DNA of 64,000 nt from Verrucomicrobiota bacterium (GTDB lineage Bacteria; Verrucomicrobiota; Verrucomicrobiia; Limisphaerales; J093), in contig JADJWF010000011.1 in the NCBI GenBank assembly GCA_016716505.1, forward strand, positions 820,792 to 884,791, read 5' to 3'. A model generated the notes under the pieces. The model saw nothing but the letters and a program-made list of their open reading frames with translations. It was not told where the DNA came from and did no database searches. Positions 1-9,751 of the stretch are shown here, one piece after another. The position numbers and the translations under genes are program-made. Position 1 is the first letter of the stretch, and each line of letters begins with the position of its first letter.

Positions 1-1680
1 GGTCAGTCGCAGCCAGGCGCCGATGCCGCGGGTGTTGGGTGGCAGGCCCTTCAGGCGCACGGCCACCCGGGGTGCAGGTGAGTCGTTCCGATAGATGAGC
101 GCCGGTGCGCGGAGGCAGTTCACCACCACGTCGAGGTCGCCGTCATTGTCGAGATCCGCGAGCGCCAGGCTGTGCGAGACTGCGGGCGAGTCGAAGCCCC
201 ACGCCCGGCCGGTTTCCGCGAAGGTCAGGTCGCCCCGGTTGCGGAAGGCGACGTTGGGAATGCGGAGCAGCGGGAATGCCTCGAGGACCTTTCGTCCGTC
301 TGCCTTCTCGGCCGGCGAAAACTGGGCGGTGCGTTCGATGGCATCGAGGTCCTGCGTGTCGTAATAGTGGCCGGTGCCGACGAGGATGTCCTCCCGGCCG
401 TCGAGGTCCACGTCCAGACACACGACCGCCCAAGACCAATCGGAGGCGGCGACGCCCGCGAAGTTCGCTGCCTCGGCGTAGGTGCCGTCGCCGCGATTCA
501 GAAACAGGGCGTTGCGGCGGAACTGCGGCCGGTCCGGCGCGCTTTCCAGCGTGTGCTCGATCGGCGGGCTGGCGGGCGCCAGTTGCCGCATGCGCAGGTC
601 GTGACGGCGGCTCACCATGTCCGTGTTGAAGAAGTCGAGCAGGCCGTCGCCGTTGAAGTCCGCAAAGTCGGCGGACATCGAGAAATTCGGCGTGCTGCGA
701 ATCGCGTGACGGGGAATCGCCCGAAACCCGCCCCGGCCATCGCCGAGCCAGAAGCGGTCGGGATTTTGGAAATCATTGCAGACATGGATGTCGGGGTGGC
801 CGTCCTGGTTGATGTCGCGAATCGCCGCCGACAGCCCCATGTCCCACAGCTCGGCCGCGAGCGGCGCCCCGGTTTCATCGCGGAAGGCGCCGCCGGTCCA
901 CGAGACCTTTGTGAACCGGCCGCGGCCGTCGTTCAGGAAGAGGGCATCCGGCTCGCCGTATTCCACCAGCTTGCCCTCAAGAATCTTGAGCCGGTTCCGC
1001 ATCCGGCCGACGACCTGTTCGCGGCCGCCCACGACGCGGGTGCTGATCCGCATGCCGCTACGGATGGTGTTCTCGCCGTAGTTGGCGATGTACAAGTCGA
1101 GGTCGCCGTCGCCGTCCACATCGCCCAGCGCGAGCGAAGTGCTGCCCGTCTCGGCGACCAGTTCCATGGCCTGAGCGTCCGCGAAGCGTCCGTTGCCCTA
1201 ATTCAGAAACAACCGCGCGCCGGTGCCGGAGTAGGTCACCAGCAGGTCGAGATCGCCGTCGCCGTCCACGTCGGCGAAGACCGCGCCGCGTGCCAACTGA
1301 TTTGTGTTCGCCAGACCGGCCGCGACGGTGACGTTCGTGAACTTCCAGCCGCCGAGGTTGCGAAAGAGGGCGCTGGAGCCATTCAGATTGCACAGGAACA
1401 CGTCGCACCAGCCGTCGCCGTCGTAGTCCCCGACCGCCAGGCCGGAGCCGTTCAGCAGGTTGTGATTGCGGGCTTCCGGCTCCGGCAGCAACTGGTTGGT
1501 GAAGGCGAGGCCGGTGTCTGCCGGCGACAACAGGGTGAAGCCCGCGCGGCCCTGAGCCGGCACCGCCAGCGGCACGACGCGCACGCCCGCCGGCCCGGAC
1601 GACGGGGCGTCAGCCAGTGCGGCACTCACGGCGAGCAGGAACAGCAAGATCGTCGAACCCACGGGCATTTGGCTGGGCAA
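1..1680 (-). pseudogene. FG-GAP/VCBS repeat secreted protein with UnbV (ASPIC) start, interrupted by in-frame TAG; runs off window
   Basis: Starts at ATG 1680 with a hydrophobic export signal (residues about 8-24). It then reads repeated calcium-binding FG-GAP motifs such as VGDYDGDGWCDVF, ADVDGDGDLDLL, GDVDGDGDLDLYIAN, RDINQDGHPDIHV and ADLDNDGDLDVVVN. The frame is stopped by TAG at 1198-1200, inside the stereotyped string LFLN-stop-GNGRF, where the family normally has Gln, Glu, Lys or Asp. The same frame stays open from 1197 to base 1, with perfect repeat periodicity. It enters an ASPIC/UnbV-like start (VAVRLKGLPPNTRGIGAWLRL) at the window edge. The protein is probably an extracellular beta-propeller used for binding or adhesion. 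The TAG is either a real nonsense mutation or a base-call error. The 3' end is outside the window. Confidence 0.85.
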
Positions 1681-1933
1681 GGAAATCCTTTCCCGGCTCG
1701 GTTTCGCAAGCGCGATTCCCTTTGCCGCCGGCGGAAGTTCGAAACTGGAGAGGAGGTGGGAGCACGACTGGAAGGTGGATTGGGCAGTGAGGCTAAGGGG
1801 AGAACGAGTTGAGGTGGCGGGCCTGACGAGTTTCTGGGCAGCGGCGAGAGCGACCCGAACGCGCTGCCGGGGTGAGGGCGTGGGCCGTTTTAATGCCGGC
1901 GGGAGTGAACGCGCCGGGTACTCGCGCGCGGGT

Positions 1934-2737
1934 TCAGGCCACGACCACTTCGACCTCGTTCGAGGCGATGCCGCGCGGCCCGGTGCGTTTCACGCAGAGT
2001 TTGAGGGTTACGGGTGTTTTCAGAGCCGCCGCCGGGATGACCGCCTTGATTTCGTTCGGGCTGACGAAGGTGGTGGCGAGTTCCCGGCCCCCCAACAGCA
2101 CGCGGTCGGTTGGGGCGAACCCTTCGCCGGTCAGGGTGACGGTGGTGTCGGCCGAGTTGACGGCGATGCGGTCGGGCTGGGCGGGCTGGGTGATCTCCGG
2201 TCCGGCGTCGCCGATGGCGTCCTTTCGGTTGTCGCGCACGCTGAAGATGGCGTCGAAGAGTTCCTTCAACTTCAGGGTGGCCTTTTCCAAGAAGAGGCCG
2301 CTCATGAAGGCGAGCGCGCCAATGCCGTAGGGGTTCAGGCTGGCGGAGGTGTCGGCTCCCGTCCCCATCAACCCGCCCCGGATGGAGAAGTAGATGACGA
2401 GGGCCAGGGCAGCGCCGACCGGCGCACGGGCCGTGTACCACCAAATCCAACTGCGGACGAGATTGCGGTTGCCCACGAAGAGGGTGAACGAACCCAGCGC
2501 GTGCAGGCTACCGCCCAAGGCACCCAGCAGGACGACCGCCCAGATGAGCGCAAGATCACGGGCGATCCCCGCTTCCTCCATCCCCACCCCATCCGGAACG
2601 GTGGTGTTGACTGCGCCACCCCAGACCGCGCCGATCAGCAGAATCAGCGCGAGCATCACGAGGTAGAGGTAGAAGCCCAGCAGTCGCCGGCCAAGCGGGC
2701 CGACCGGCTGCGATTGAATCTCAGTTTTCAGGTTCAC
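1934..2737 (-). CDS. Four-TM membrane protein with C-terminal IPT/TIG-like domain
   Basis: This 267-residue protein is not assignable to a named family. Four hydrophobic segments are visible at roughly residues 18-42, 63-88, 95-120 and 135-152, with short charged loops between them. After a basic linker (about 155-170) comes a soluble C-terminal domain of about 85 residues. Its pattern is typical of an IPT/TIG or Ig-like beta-sandwich: TVTLTGEGFAPTDRVLLGG, then ATTFVSPNEIKAVIPAAAL. It lies 253 bp upstream of the FG-GAP gene on the same strand. The domain may be displayed on one side of the membrane to bind a partner; function is unknown. The ATG at 2737 gives a plausible cytoplasmic N-terminus before the first membrane span. 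Confidence 0.7.
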   Translation of the reverse strand: MNLKTEIQSQPVGPLGRRLLGFYLYLVMLALILLIGAVWGGAVNTTVPDGVGMEEAGIARDLALIWAVVLLGALGGSLHALGSFTLFVGNRNLVRSWIWWYTARAPVGAALALVIYFSIRGGLMGTGADTSASLNPYGIGALAFMSGLFLEKATLKLKELFDAIFSVRDNRKDAIGDAGPEITQPAQPDRIAVNSADTTVTLTGEGFAPTDRVLLGGRELATTFVSPNEIKAVIPAAALKTPVTLKLCVKRTGPRGIASNEVEVVVA

Positions 2738-2762
2738 GGGAAGGATGGTGGCGTTTTGGGGC

Positions 2763-2783
2763 AGTTTTTCGGCTCGAAAAACT
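2763..2783. promoter_or_regulatory. Perfect 9-bp inverted repeat upstream of the membrane protein gene
   Basis: AGTTTTTCG, a 3-nt spacer GCT, then CGAAAAACT. The arms are perfectly complementary and AT-rich against a GC-rich background. It lies 26 bp upstream of the ATG at 2737, in the 5' region of that minus-strand gene and downstream of korB. It could be an operator or an RNA hairpin in the leader. The symmetry is visible; the role is not shown. Confidence 0.3.
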
Positions 2784-2964
2784 CTACTACCGCTGCGGCG
2801 CGAAAGCGAGCGCCGGCAAGTCGTGGGTAATTCGGCGCCGATGCCGGGCGGGCGGCCGGCCCTTGCGGCGCGACGGAAGGTTGCCGCCCCGTGGCCCGTT
2901 CGCCGGGTCTGTCAGCATATCGGGCGGATCGCCCGGTTGTTCGCGTGCCTCCCGCGTGGGCGGC

Positions 2965-3897
2965 CTATTTCATCCGCTCGAAGGACTTGGTGAGGATTTG
3001 CCACGGGGCCAGGCCGACCACCTTCGCCTGGGCGTCGGCGTTGATCTTCGCCTCGAGCGCGTTCTTGGTCGGTCGCTGAACGCGGTAGAAGATGCCGAAG
3101 TATCCCGGAGCGGGCGCGCCCGCCAGCCGGTAGGCTGCCACCTCATCGGTCACGTCATGGTCGGTGGGTACCAGATTGAACGCCCCTCCCTTGCGGGGGT
3201 TCGCGGCGTCGAACGCACCCGGGTAGAACTCGACGCACTCGCTGAGGCATTCGATGAAGCTGAAGCCATCGTGGTCCAACGCCGCTTCCATCATTTGGAG
3301 GACGTGGTTCGGATTGGTGTGCGTTGTGCGCGCGACAAACGTGGCACCCGCGGCGATCGCCTGCCTGAGCGGATTGATCGGCTGGTCCACGGCACCCCAG
3401 ATGTCCGTCTTGCTCTTGTAGCCGAGCGGCGACGTGGGCGAAGTCTGCTTCTTGGTCAGGCCATAGACCTCGTTATCCATGACGACCAGCGTCATCTTGA
3501 TGTTCTTGCGGGCGGTGTGCGTGAAGTGGTTGCCGCCGATGGAAAAGGCGTCGCCGTCACCGCTGAACACAAACACGTGCAGGTCCGGCCGCGTGAGCGA
3601 GATGCCCGAGGCAAAGGGCAGGGCGCGGCCGTGGATGAAGTGTGCGCCATGCGCCTGCACGAAGTACGGGAAGCGGCTGGAGCAGCCAATCCCGGACACA
3701 CTCACCACCTTCTCGTGCCACAGGCGACGCTTCTCGATCAGCTTGAAGTACAGCGCCAGCACCGAGAAGTCCCCGCAGCCGGGGCACCAGGTCGGGTGAT
3801 CCGCGGCGAGTTCCTTCTTGGTGAGCGGCTTGCGATCTTCCGCCGGCGCGGCGGACGTTGACGACGGAGAAACGGGGGCGGAGGCAATGGCGTTCAT
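2965..3897 (-). CDS. korB: 2-oxoacid:ferredoxin oxidoreductase, beta (TPP-binding) subunit
   Basis: A 310-residue KorB-type subunit. With KorA it oxidatively decarboxylates a 2-oxoacid (most likely 2-oxoglutarate) to the acyl-CoA and reduces ferredoxin in the cytoplasm. The iron-sulfur motif CPGCG is at residues 38-42, with GIGCSSRFPYF following. The thiamine pyrophosphate/Mg motif is GDGDAFSIGGN (113-123) plus DNEVYGLTKKQTSPTS. The frame is open further upstream, but the ATG at 3897 is chosen because it begins the conserved region after a short Ala/Pro linker and sits 43 bp after the korA stop. The two genes look like one transcript, korA first. No ferredoxin or separate delta subunit is adjacent. 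Confidence 0.93.
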   Translation of the reverse strand: MNAIASAPVSPSSTSAAPAEDRKPLTKKELAADHPTWCPGCGDFSVLALYFKLIEKRRLWHEKVVSVSGIGCSSRFPYFVQAHGAHFIHGRALPFASGISLTRPDLHVFVFSGDGDAFSIGGNHFTHTARKNIKMTLVVMDNEVYGLTKKQTSPTSPLGYKSKTDIWGAVDQPINPLRQAIAAGATFVARTTHTNPNHVLQMMEAALDHDGFSFIECLSECVEFYPGAFDAANPRKGGAFNLVPTDHDVTDEVAAYRLAGAPAPGYFGIFYRVQRPTKNALEAKINADAQAKVVGLAPWQILTKSFERMK

Positions 3898-3940
3898 GGG
3901 AGGGATCGAAAGGGGACGGCGGCAATCGGCATCGGACCGT

Positions 3941-5770
3941 TCAAGCTTTGCTGAGGCGTTCCTCGACATCGTGGCGGATACGCTCGACGATCTCGCGCAC
4001 CTTGAACGCGAGGCCGTCGGCCTTGTTGATGCCTCGAATCTTGTGGCTGCGATAGCGGGCGCGCAACAGCCCGGCCAGTTGGCCGTAGCCATAGACGCCC
4101 TCGTCGTTCATCTCCACCACGCGGAGGTGCTCGAACGCATCGAAGATGTCCTCCAGCCCGAGCGGAAACGGATGCAGGTGCCGCAGGTGCAGGGCCGCGA
4201 CCTGATGGCCGTCCGCGCGGGCCCGGTCCACGGCCTCGCGAATCGGCCCCATGGTGGAACCCCAGCCAACGAGAAGAAGCTGGCCGCTGCGGCAGCCGTA
4301 CACCTCCGGTCGCGGCAGCGTGGTGGCCAGCGCCTGGAGCTTCCTGCGGCGCTTGGCCAGCATGGCCGCGTGCAGCTTGGGTGAACTGGTCGGATGACCC
4401 AGCTCGTCGTGCTCGAGGCCGGTGACCACGGGGTAGTTGCCGTTCAGCACGCGGGTGCCGGGGGCAAGGTGCCGGGTGATACCGTCCGCCGCCGTCAGGT
4501 CATACGGCTTGTGGGCTTGGACGGGTTCGAGCGGCAGTGGCAACTCCTGGCAGACTTGCTGCAGATTGGGTTCATCAAACGCCTCGATTCGTGAGGCGAT
4601 CGCCTGATCGGTGAGGATGATCACCGGCACGCTGTACTTGCGGGCGATGTTGACGGCCTCGATGGCCATGTAGAAGCAGTCTTCCACGTTCGCGGGCGCG
4701 ACCACGACACGGGGGGCGTCTCCGTGCCCGCCGAAGCAGGCGATGTTCAGGTCGGACTGCTCGACGTTGGTGGGCAGGCCGGTGGACGGCCCGCCGCGCT
4801 GCACGTCCACCACCACCAACGGCATCTCGGCCATGACGGCCCACCCCAGCGCCTCGGTTTTGAGCGAAAGCCCTGGCCCGCTGGAGCCGGTGACGGCCAC
4901 GCGGCCGGCGTAGCTCGCGCCCAGCGCCATCGAGATCGAGGCGATTTCATCCTCACACTGGACGAAGGTGCCGCCGTACTTGGGCAGCTCGCGGCGGAGC
5001 AACTCCATGATGTCCGACCAGGGCGTGATCGGGTAACCCGCTCCGAACCGCACGCCGGCGGCGATCAACCCGTAGGCGAGCGCCTCGTTGCCGGTCATCA
5101 CCACCTGCCGGACGCCCCGCGCCTTCGCGTCGGCGAACTGGAATGTCTGGAGGATGTTCCCCAAGGAGTAGGCGTACCCGGCGTGGAAGGCGTTCAGGGC
5201 ATTCTGCGCCACGCTGGCGTCCTTGCCGCCGAACCGCTCGAGGATGAGCGCCTCCAGCTTCGGCACCTCCAGATCGAACATCTTGGCCAGCAGCCCGAGG
5301 GCAAACACATTCTTCCCCTTGTCGCGCGCCGTGCCGCCGATCGCTTCCACCGTCAGGCCGGAAATGGCGACGCCCACGTGATGATAATCGTCCTTCCACT
5401 CGGGTCGCGGCTCGACGTGGTCGGAGTCATACAGCACCACGCCACCTTTGCGCAGCGAGCCGATGTGTTCCTCGTAGGAATGCTGGTAAAACGCGAGCAG
5501 CACATCCGCCTCGTCGCCGGCACTGAGGATCTCCCCGGATCCCAGTCGAACTTGGTAGATCGAGGGTCCGCCGGAGATGGTCGAGGGGATGGTCATGTAG
5601 GTCATGACATCCTGTTCGCTGCGGCCAGCCAGTCGGGCGAGGAAGCCGCCCAACGCCTGAATGCCGTCCTGGGAATTGCCGGCAATGCGGATCACCGCCT
5701 CGCGCAGTTGGACCCGCTGCGGTGCGGCGGGCGCGGTGGCGGCGGTTTCGGTTGTGGTAGTCGAAGTCAT
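3941..5770 (-). CDS. korA: 2-oxoacid:ferredoxin oxidoreductase, fused gamma-alpha subunit
   Basis: A 609-residue KorA. An N-terminal gamma-type domain (about 15-200, with the conserved GNSQDGIQALGG and TIPSTISGGPSIYQVRLGS regions) is fused to an alpha/PYR domain. The latter is marked by GAGYPITPWSDIMELL, TGSSGPGLSLKTEALG and DVQRGGPSTGLPTNVEQSDL. The C-terminal third forms the transketolase-C-like domain (LLLVGWGSTMGPIREAV). ATG 5770 is chosen over an upstream in-frame start at 5857, because the extra 29 residues look non-coding. Together with korB it forms a two-subunit enzyme of the 2-oxoglutarate synthase type. Substrate choice between 2-oxoglutarate and other 2-oxoacids cannot be settled from sequence alone. 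Confidence 0.92.
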   Translation of the reverse strand: MTSTTTTETAATAPAAPQRVQLREAVIRIAGNSQDGIQALGGFLARLAGRSEQDVMTYMTIPSTISGGPSIYQVRLGSGEILSAGDEADVLLAFYQHSYEEHIGSLRKGGVVLYDSDHVEPRPEWKDDYHHVGVAISGLTVEAIGGTARDKGKNVFALGLLAKMFDLEVPKLEALILERFGGKDASVAQNALNAFHAGYAYSLGNILQTFQFADAKARGVRQVVMTGNEALAYGLIAAGVRFGAGYPITPWSDIMELLRRELPKYGGTFVQCEDEIASISMALGASYAGRVAVTGSSGPGLSLKTEALGWAVMAEMPLVVVDVQRGGPSTGLPTNVEQSDLNIACFGGHGDAPRVVVAPANVEDCFYMAIEAVNIARKYSVPVIILTDQAIASRIEAFDEPNLQQVCQELPLPLEPVQAHKPYDLTAADGITRHLAPGTRVLNGNYPVVTGLEHDELGHPTSSPKLHAAMLAKRRRKLQALATTLPRPEVYGCRSGQLLLVGWGSTMGPIREAVDRARADGHQVAALHLRHLHPFPLGLEDIFDAFEHLRVVEMNDEGVYGYGQLAGLLRARYRSHKIRGINKADGLAFKVREIVERIRHDVEERLSKA

Positions 5771-6011
5771 GGAACGACGCGGCAACCCGCGTGACCGGCC
5801 AACCGTGGTCGCCAAATCCACCGGATTGCTTGAAGTGCGCGGGACACTACTCATCACCTCCGCTGTGTCAAACGGGAAGGGCGGCTAACCGCAGTCGCAA
5901 GAGGTTGCCCCGCCGCGAGCTGCCGATCCGCGGGGGCGGGCGGCTGCGCCGAATTCAGGTCAACCCCGGCGGTTGCGCGCCGGCCGGTTTTACGGCTAAC
6001 TCGGCCCTCGG

Positions 6012-7163
6012 ATGAACGACCCGGCCAACTCGAGCCCGTCCCCGGTTTTGCCTGCGGGCGAACCCGTACCCTACCTGGACCTCGCCGCGCAAATGCGCCC
6101 GCTGCGGGCTGAGGTGGACGCGGCCATCGCCGCCGCGCTGGACCGGTGTTCCTTCGTGCTGGGGCCGGATGTCGCCGCATTCGAGCGAGAGTTCGCTGCC
6201 GTGTGCGGCGCCCAACATTGCGTGGCGTTCAACAGCGGCACCTCGGCCCTGCACGTGGCCCTGCGCCTCCTGGACATCGGCCCCGGAGACGAAGTCATCA
6301 CGACGCCCTACACGTTCGTCGCCACCAGTTGGGCGATCCGGTACGTCGGCGCGCGCCCGGTGTACGTGGACATTGATGACCAAACGTTCAACCTCGATCC
6401 CCTCAAGGTCGGCCGCGCGATCACGCCCCGGACCAAGGCAATGTTGCCGGTGCATCTGTATGGGCAACCTTGTGCCTTGGGGCCCCTGCTGGAGATTTGC
6501 CAGCACGCTGGCATCCCGCTGGTCGAGGACGCCGCACAGGCGCACGGCGCGCTCTATGGCGGCCGGCCGGTCGGCGCGCTGGGGCGCCTGGGGGCGTTCA
6601 GCTTCTACCCGGGCAAGAACCTCGGCGCGTACGGCGAGGGCGGCGCCCTGACCATGAATGACGACGCGCTCGCGGCGCGTGCCCGCTCCCTCCGTGACCA
6701 CGGTTCCACCCGCCGGTATTACCACGACGAACTCGGCTACAACTACCGGATGGAGGGCCTGCAAGGTGCGATCCTGCGCGTGAAGCTCCAGCGCCTGGCG
6801 GCCTGGACTGCCGCGCGCCGCCGCGTGGCGCGGCGTTACCAGGAACTCCTCGCCGATACCCCGCTGCGCCTCCCACAGGAAGCCGAAGGAAGCCAGAGTG
6901 TCTGGCACCTGTTCGTCGTCCGGCATCCGGATCGGGATGCCCTCAAGGCGCATCTGGAAGCCGCTGGGATTGGTTGCGCGCTGCACTACCCCTTGCCGCT
7001 GCACCTCCAGAAATGCTTCGCGGACCTCGGCTATCGGGAGGGCGATTTCCCCGTCGCCGAGCAGACGGCCCGGGAATGCCTGGCGCTCCCGATCTATCCC
7101 GAATTGACCGATGCCCAGATCGAACGGGTGGTCGCGGTCATCAAAGGGTTCTTCCAGCGCTGA
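6012..7163 (+). CDS. DegT/DnrJ/EryC1/StrS-family PLP aminotransferase
   Basis: A 383-residue sugar aminotransferase of the DegT/StrS fold. It probably transfers an amino group from glutamate to a keto-sugar nucleotide, in synthesis of a surface polysaccharide or modified sugar. Visible hallmarks are NSGTSALHVALRLLDIGPGDEVITTPYTFVAT, the VEDAAQAHGA aspartate segment that contacts the PLP ring, and FSFYPGKNLGAYGEGG with the Schiff-base lysine at about residue 202. The substrate loop NYRMEGLQGAILRVKL and the C-terminal HYPLPLHLQ are also present. Length is normal for the family. No other nucleotide-sugar genes are next to it, so the exact product is unknown. It is divergent from korA and convergent with the Nudix gene. 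Confidence 0.92.
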   Translation: MNDPANSSPSPVLPAGEPVPYLDLAAQMRPLRAEVDAAIAAALDRCSFVLGPDVAAFEREFAAVCGAQHCVAFNSGTSALHVALRLLDIGPGDEVITTPYTFVATSWAIRYVGARPVYVDIDDQTFNLDPLKVGRAITPRTKAMLPVHLYGQPCALGPLLEICQHAGIPLVEDAAQAHGALYGGRPVGALGRLGAFSFYPGKNLGAYGEGGALTMNDDALAARARSLRDHGSTRRYYHDELGYNYRMEGLQGAILRVKLQRLAAWTAARRRVARRYQELLADTPLRLPQEAEGSQSVWHLFVVRHPDRDALKAHLEAAGIGCALHYPLPLHLQKCFADLGYREGDFPVAEQTARECLALPIYPELTDAQIERVVAVIKGFFQR

Positions 7164-7238
7164 CTACGCCCAGTCCGGCAGGCGTTCGGTGGCATGACGC
7201 GGGGTCGTGGCGAACGCGAGCGTCGGCAGTGACCCGCG

Positions 7239-7799
7239 TCAGATTCGCAAGCGCCAGCCGTTCTCCCACAGGTGGAACTGGTACAGCGCGGCGATCATCA
7301 GTGAGTGGTGAAAGCGGCCCGTGGCCATCAGCTCGGGCAGGGCGCTCAGGGGCATCACGTGGGTGGCGAGGTCTTCGCCGGAGTCGAGGTCCAACGCATG
7401 GCGGCGCACGCAGTTTTCCACCAGGACCGTGTGACAGGCGTTGTTCAGGATGGCCGGATTCGGCGCCACCCGGCCGATCAAGCGGGCGTTTTCGCCTTCA
7501 AATCCGGTTTCCTCGCGTAATTCCCGAATCCCCGTCTCCACCGGCGAGGCGTCGGCTCCATCCATGACGCCCCCCGGGATCTCGAGGTCCACTGAATCGG
7601 TCCCATGCCGGTACTGCTCGACCAGAACGATCTGCCGGTCCGGCGTGAGGGCGATGACGTTCACCCAATCGGGGCATTCGAGCACGTGGAATTCCATTTC
7701 CCGTCCGGTGCGCGGGGAGGTTTTGAAATCCCGGCGCAGGCGAAACACGTGATAGTCCCCGCGCAACTCCGAGCGGACCAGCGGCCAACGTTGAATCAT
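7239..7799 (-). CDS. Nudix hydrolase, ADP-ribose pyrophosphatase-like
   Basis: A 186-residue protein of the ADP-ribose/nucleotide-sugar pyrophosphatase group. The Nudix region is visible as EIPGGVMDGADASPVETGIRELREETGF. The catalytic REUxEExGU part is intact (RELREETGF). The first half has Asp where Glu is standard and one extra residue, a spacing seen in some family members. The flanking QIVLVEQYRHGTDSVDLEIPGG and GRVAPNPAILNNACHTVLVENC fit NudF-like enzymes. ATG 7799 is preferred; the frame is open upstream to 8036, but that stretch lacks coding character. It converges on the aminotransferase gene. Confidence 0.85.
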   Translation of the reverse strand: MIQRWPLVRSELRGDYHVFRLRRDFKTSPRTGREMEFHVLECPDWVNVIALTPDRQIVLVEQYRHGTDSVDLEIPGGVMDGADASPVETGIRELREETGFEGENARLIGRVAPNPAILNNACHTVLVENCVRRHALDLDSGEDLATHVMPLSALPELMATGRFHHSLMIAALYQFHLWENGWRLRI

Positions 7800-8187
7800 G
7801 GGGCTAACGCTGCCGGTCACCGCTGGAACTGGCCAGCGCGGAATGAATGACCTGCCCACCTTCACCCGCTTGTTCCGTCTGGGATTCATGATGGGGCCGG
7901 GAGCGCGCGCTGAGGGCGGAAGACGCGAGGCAACGCTCGGCGAATCTTGCGGGAAGGATTGCGTTGCCACCCCGGGCTCAGCACCAGCCGCACGGTCGAG
8001 CGCCACTGGGGCGGGTGAACCAGAAAGTTTGGCCACCGCCTACCAGTGCTGTCCTCAGAAAGGCCAGCGTCAACCGACCGGAGCGCTCACGGATTCTCGC
8101 GCCGTCCCGCATCAGGGCAGCGGGCTACGGTCCGCCCTCCAAGAAATCAGTTGAAGCGCGCGGCCAGATTCCGCCGAATACGCAGGC
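7800..8187. other. 388-bp intergenic region between divergent genes
   Basis: Lies between the minus-strand Nudix gene and the plus-strand small conserved gene, so it should hold both promoters. No convincing -35/-10 pair, repeat or RNA gene was seen. If the Nudix protein starts further upstream, part of this stretch would be coding. Confidence 0.4.
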
Positions 8188-8685
8188 ATGACGAGCACGC
8201 TCACCGAAGCCCAACGCGGCCAGGTCGCCACCTGGCTGGCCGAGGGCCTGAAGTTGTCCGAGATTCAGAAGCGGCTGGAGACGGAGTTTGGTCTCCGGCT
8301 GACCTACATGGAGGTCAAGTTCCTGATTGGCGATCTGCAGTTGATGCCCAAGGATCAGGAGCCCTCCAAGGCATCTGACGCCGCCGTGCTCGGCGCCGGC
8401 CAGAGCGTGCCCCAGTCAAGCCCGCCCGGCGGTGCCCCGCCGCCGCCCGCTTCACCGGCCCCCAGCCCCGGCGCGGTCGCTGTGTCCGTGGATCAGATCA
8501 CCCGACCGGGCGCGATGGTCAGCGGCAAGGTGACCTTTGCCGACGGGCAAAAGGGTGTTTGGTACGTGGATCAAATGGGCCGGCTGGGCCTCGCGCCGGA
8601 GCAGAAGGGCTACCGCCCGTCCGCCGCCGACATGCGGGAGTTCCAAATCGCGCTGGATCGCGAACTGGCCCGGCTGGGCATGTAA
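8188..8685 (+). CDS. Small conserved protein of unknown function
   Basis: A 165-residue protein with three parts. The N-terminal alpha-helical domain (residues 1-60) resembles a helix-turn-helix: LTEAQRGQVATWLAEGLKLSEIQKRLETEFG. Next is a Pro/Ala/Gly-rich linker (about 70-97, PPGGAPPPPASPAPSPG). The small C-terminal domain (100-165) contains GAMVSGKVTFADGQKGVWYVDQMGRLGL and a final helix. There is no signal peptide or membrane segment. The helical N-terminus could bind DNA or a partner; that is inference. Coding character is strong and ends cleanly at TAA 8683-8685. The fragment downstream lies in the same frame after the stop but does not look like part of this protein. Confidence 0.75.
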   Translation: MTSTLTEAQRGQVATWLAEGLKLSEIQKRLETEFGLRLTYMEVKFLIGDLQLMPKDQEPSKASDAAVLGAGQSVPQSSPPGGAPPPPASPAPSPGAVAVSVDQITRPGAMVSGKVTFADGQKGVWYVDQMGRLGLAPEQKGYRPSAADMREFQIALDRELARLGM

Positions 8686-9751
8686 GCGGCCGGGCCGCCG
8701 CACACTCCGCGCCGCCACCTGCTCTCGCGCATCGAGGTCTCGGCGGACGGGCGCACGGTCACACTGTTCTTTCTCGAGAACTTCCCCGGGGCGGTGCGGG
8801 CGGCTGTGCGCTTCGATGGTGACGGCCTGCCGGAAGCGGACGGCAAGCCGCTCGACGCCGACGGCGACGGCCGCAGCGACGGGGAGGAACTGGTTGCGGG
8901 GGAGAATCCGCTTTTGCCCGCGGCCGCCGCGGATCATCGGCCTCGCGCCCGGACGCGGCGCGCTGGCCGGCGAACTCAACCTTCGCGGCCTGTTCGTGGA
9001 TGACACGCCGCTGTTGGAGCTGGCGACGCCCTTGGCGCGGGAGGCCGGGGCGAGCGTGCAGATCGGTTCGTTCGGCACGCTGCGGATTCTGCCCGGGATC
9101 GAGTTCGACGTGACCGAAGGGCTCGGCCTGCGGGTCGGGGGAACCCTGCTGAACGAGGGCGTGGTCCGCACCGCCGACGGGCTGACGGGCACGGCGGACG
9201 CGGCCGGCGGCGGCACGGTGCTCAACCGCGGCCGGCTGGAAGCCCGCAGCGGGCTGCTGCGCCTGCCCCGGGTCCGGCAGACCGAAGGCCGCGTCCACCT
9301 CGCGGGCGGCGCCTTGACCTGCCTGCAGGGGCTGGAGCTGGAGGGCGGCGAGCTGGTTGGCGCGGGCGACCTCTACGCCGACCTGGCCAATGAGGGCGGC
9401 ACGGTGTCCCCGGGCGGGGACGGGACCGGCACGCTGGCCATCGGGCGGGAGCCGGCAAGCGGCCGGGGCGGGGCGTTTCGCCAGGGCGGAAGCGGCCAGC
9501 TGATCCTGAATGTCGCGTCGCGGGACCGCCACGACCGGGTCACCGTGGACAAGAACGCGACCTTGGGCGGCGTGCTCGAGGTGCGGCTGGCCGAAGGGTT
9601 CATCCCGGCGGAGGGCGACGTGTTCACGCTGCTGGCCTGGCAGGGAGTCGGGGCGGGCGCCTTCGACGAGGTGCGTTTGCCGGCGCTGCCCGGCGACCGG
9701 CGCTTCGCGGTGGTGCAGGAGACGCAGGCGCTGAAGCTGGTGGTGCGGTGA
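8686..9751 (+). pseudogene. Remnant of a large secreted surface protein, 5'-truncated and frameshifted
   Basis: There is no start codon, and two coding stretches lie in different frames. The first (about 8700-8925) reads RIEVSADGRTVTLFFLENFP and then DADGDGRSDGEELVAGENPL, a bacterial Ig-like/thrombospondin-3-type calcium motif. The second (about 8930-9751) continues as GRGALAGELNLRGLFVDDTP and ends with a beta-helix or autotransporter-like repeat (GTVSPGGDGTGTLAIG, GSGQLILNVASRDRHDRVTV). One extra base near 8930 restores the frame. The fragment sits directly after the stop of the small conserved gene, without a promoter gap, so it looks like the 3' stump of a deleted large exported protein. 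Confidence 0.6.

Noticed and set aside
172..1812. 546-codon plus-strand open frame
   Set aside because: Antisense of the FG-GAP repeat gene; the minus frame holds the calcium-binding repeats.
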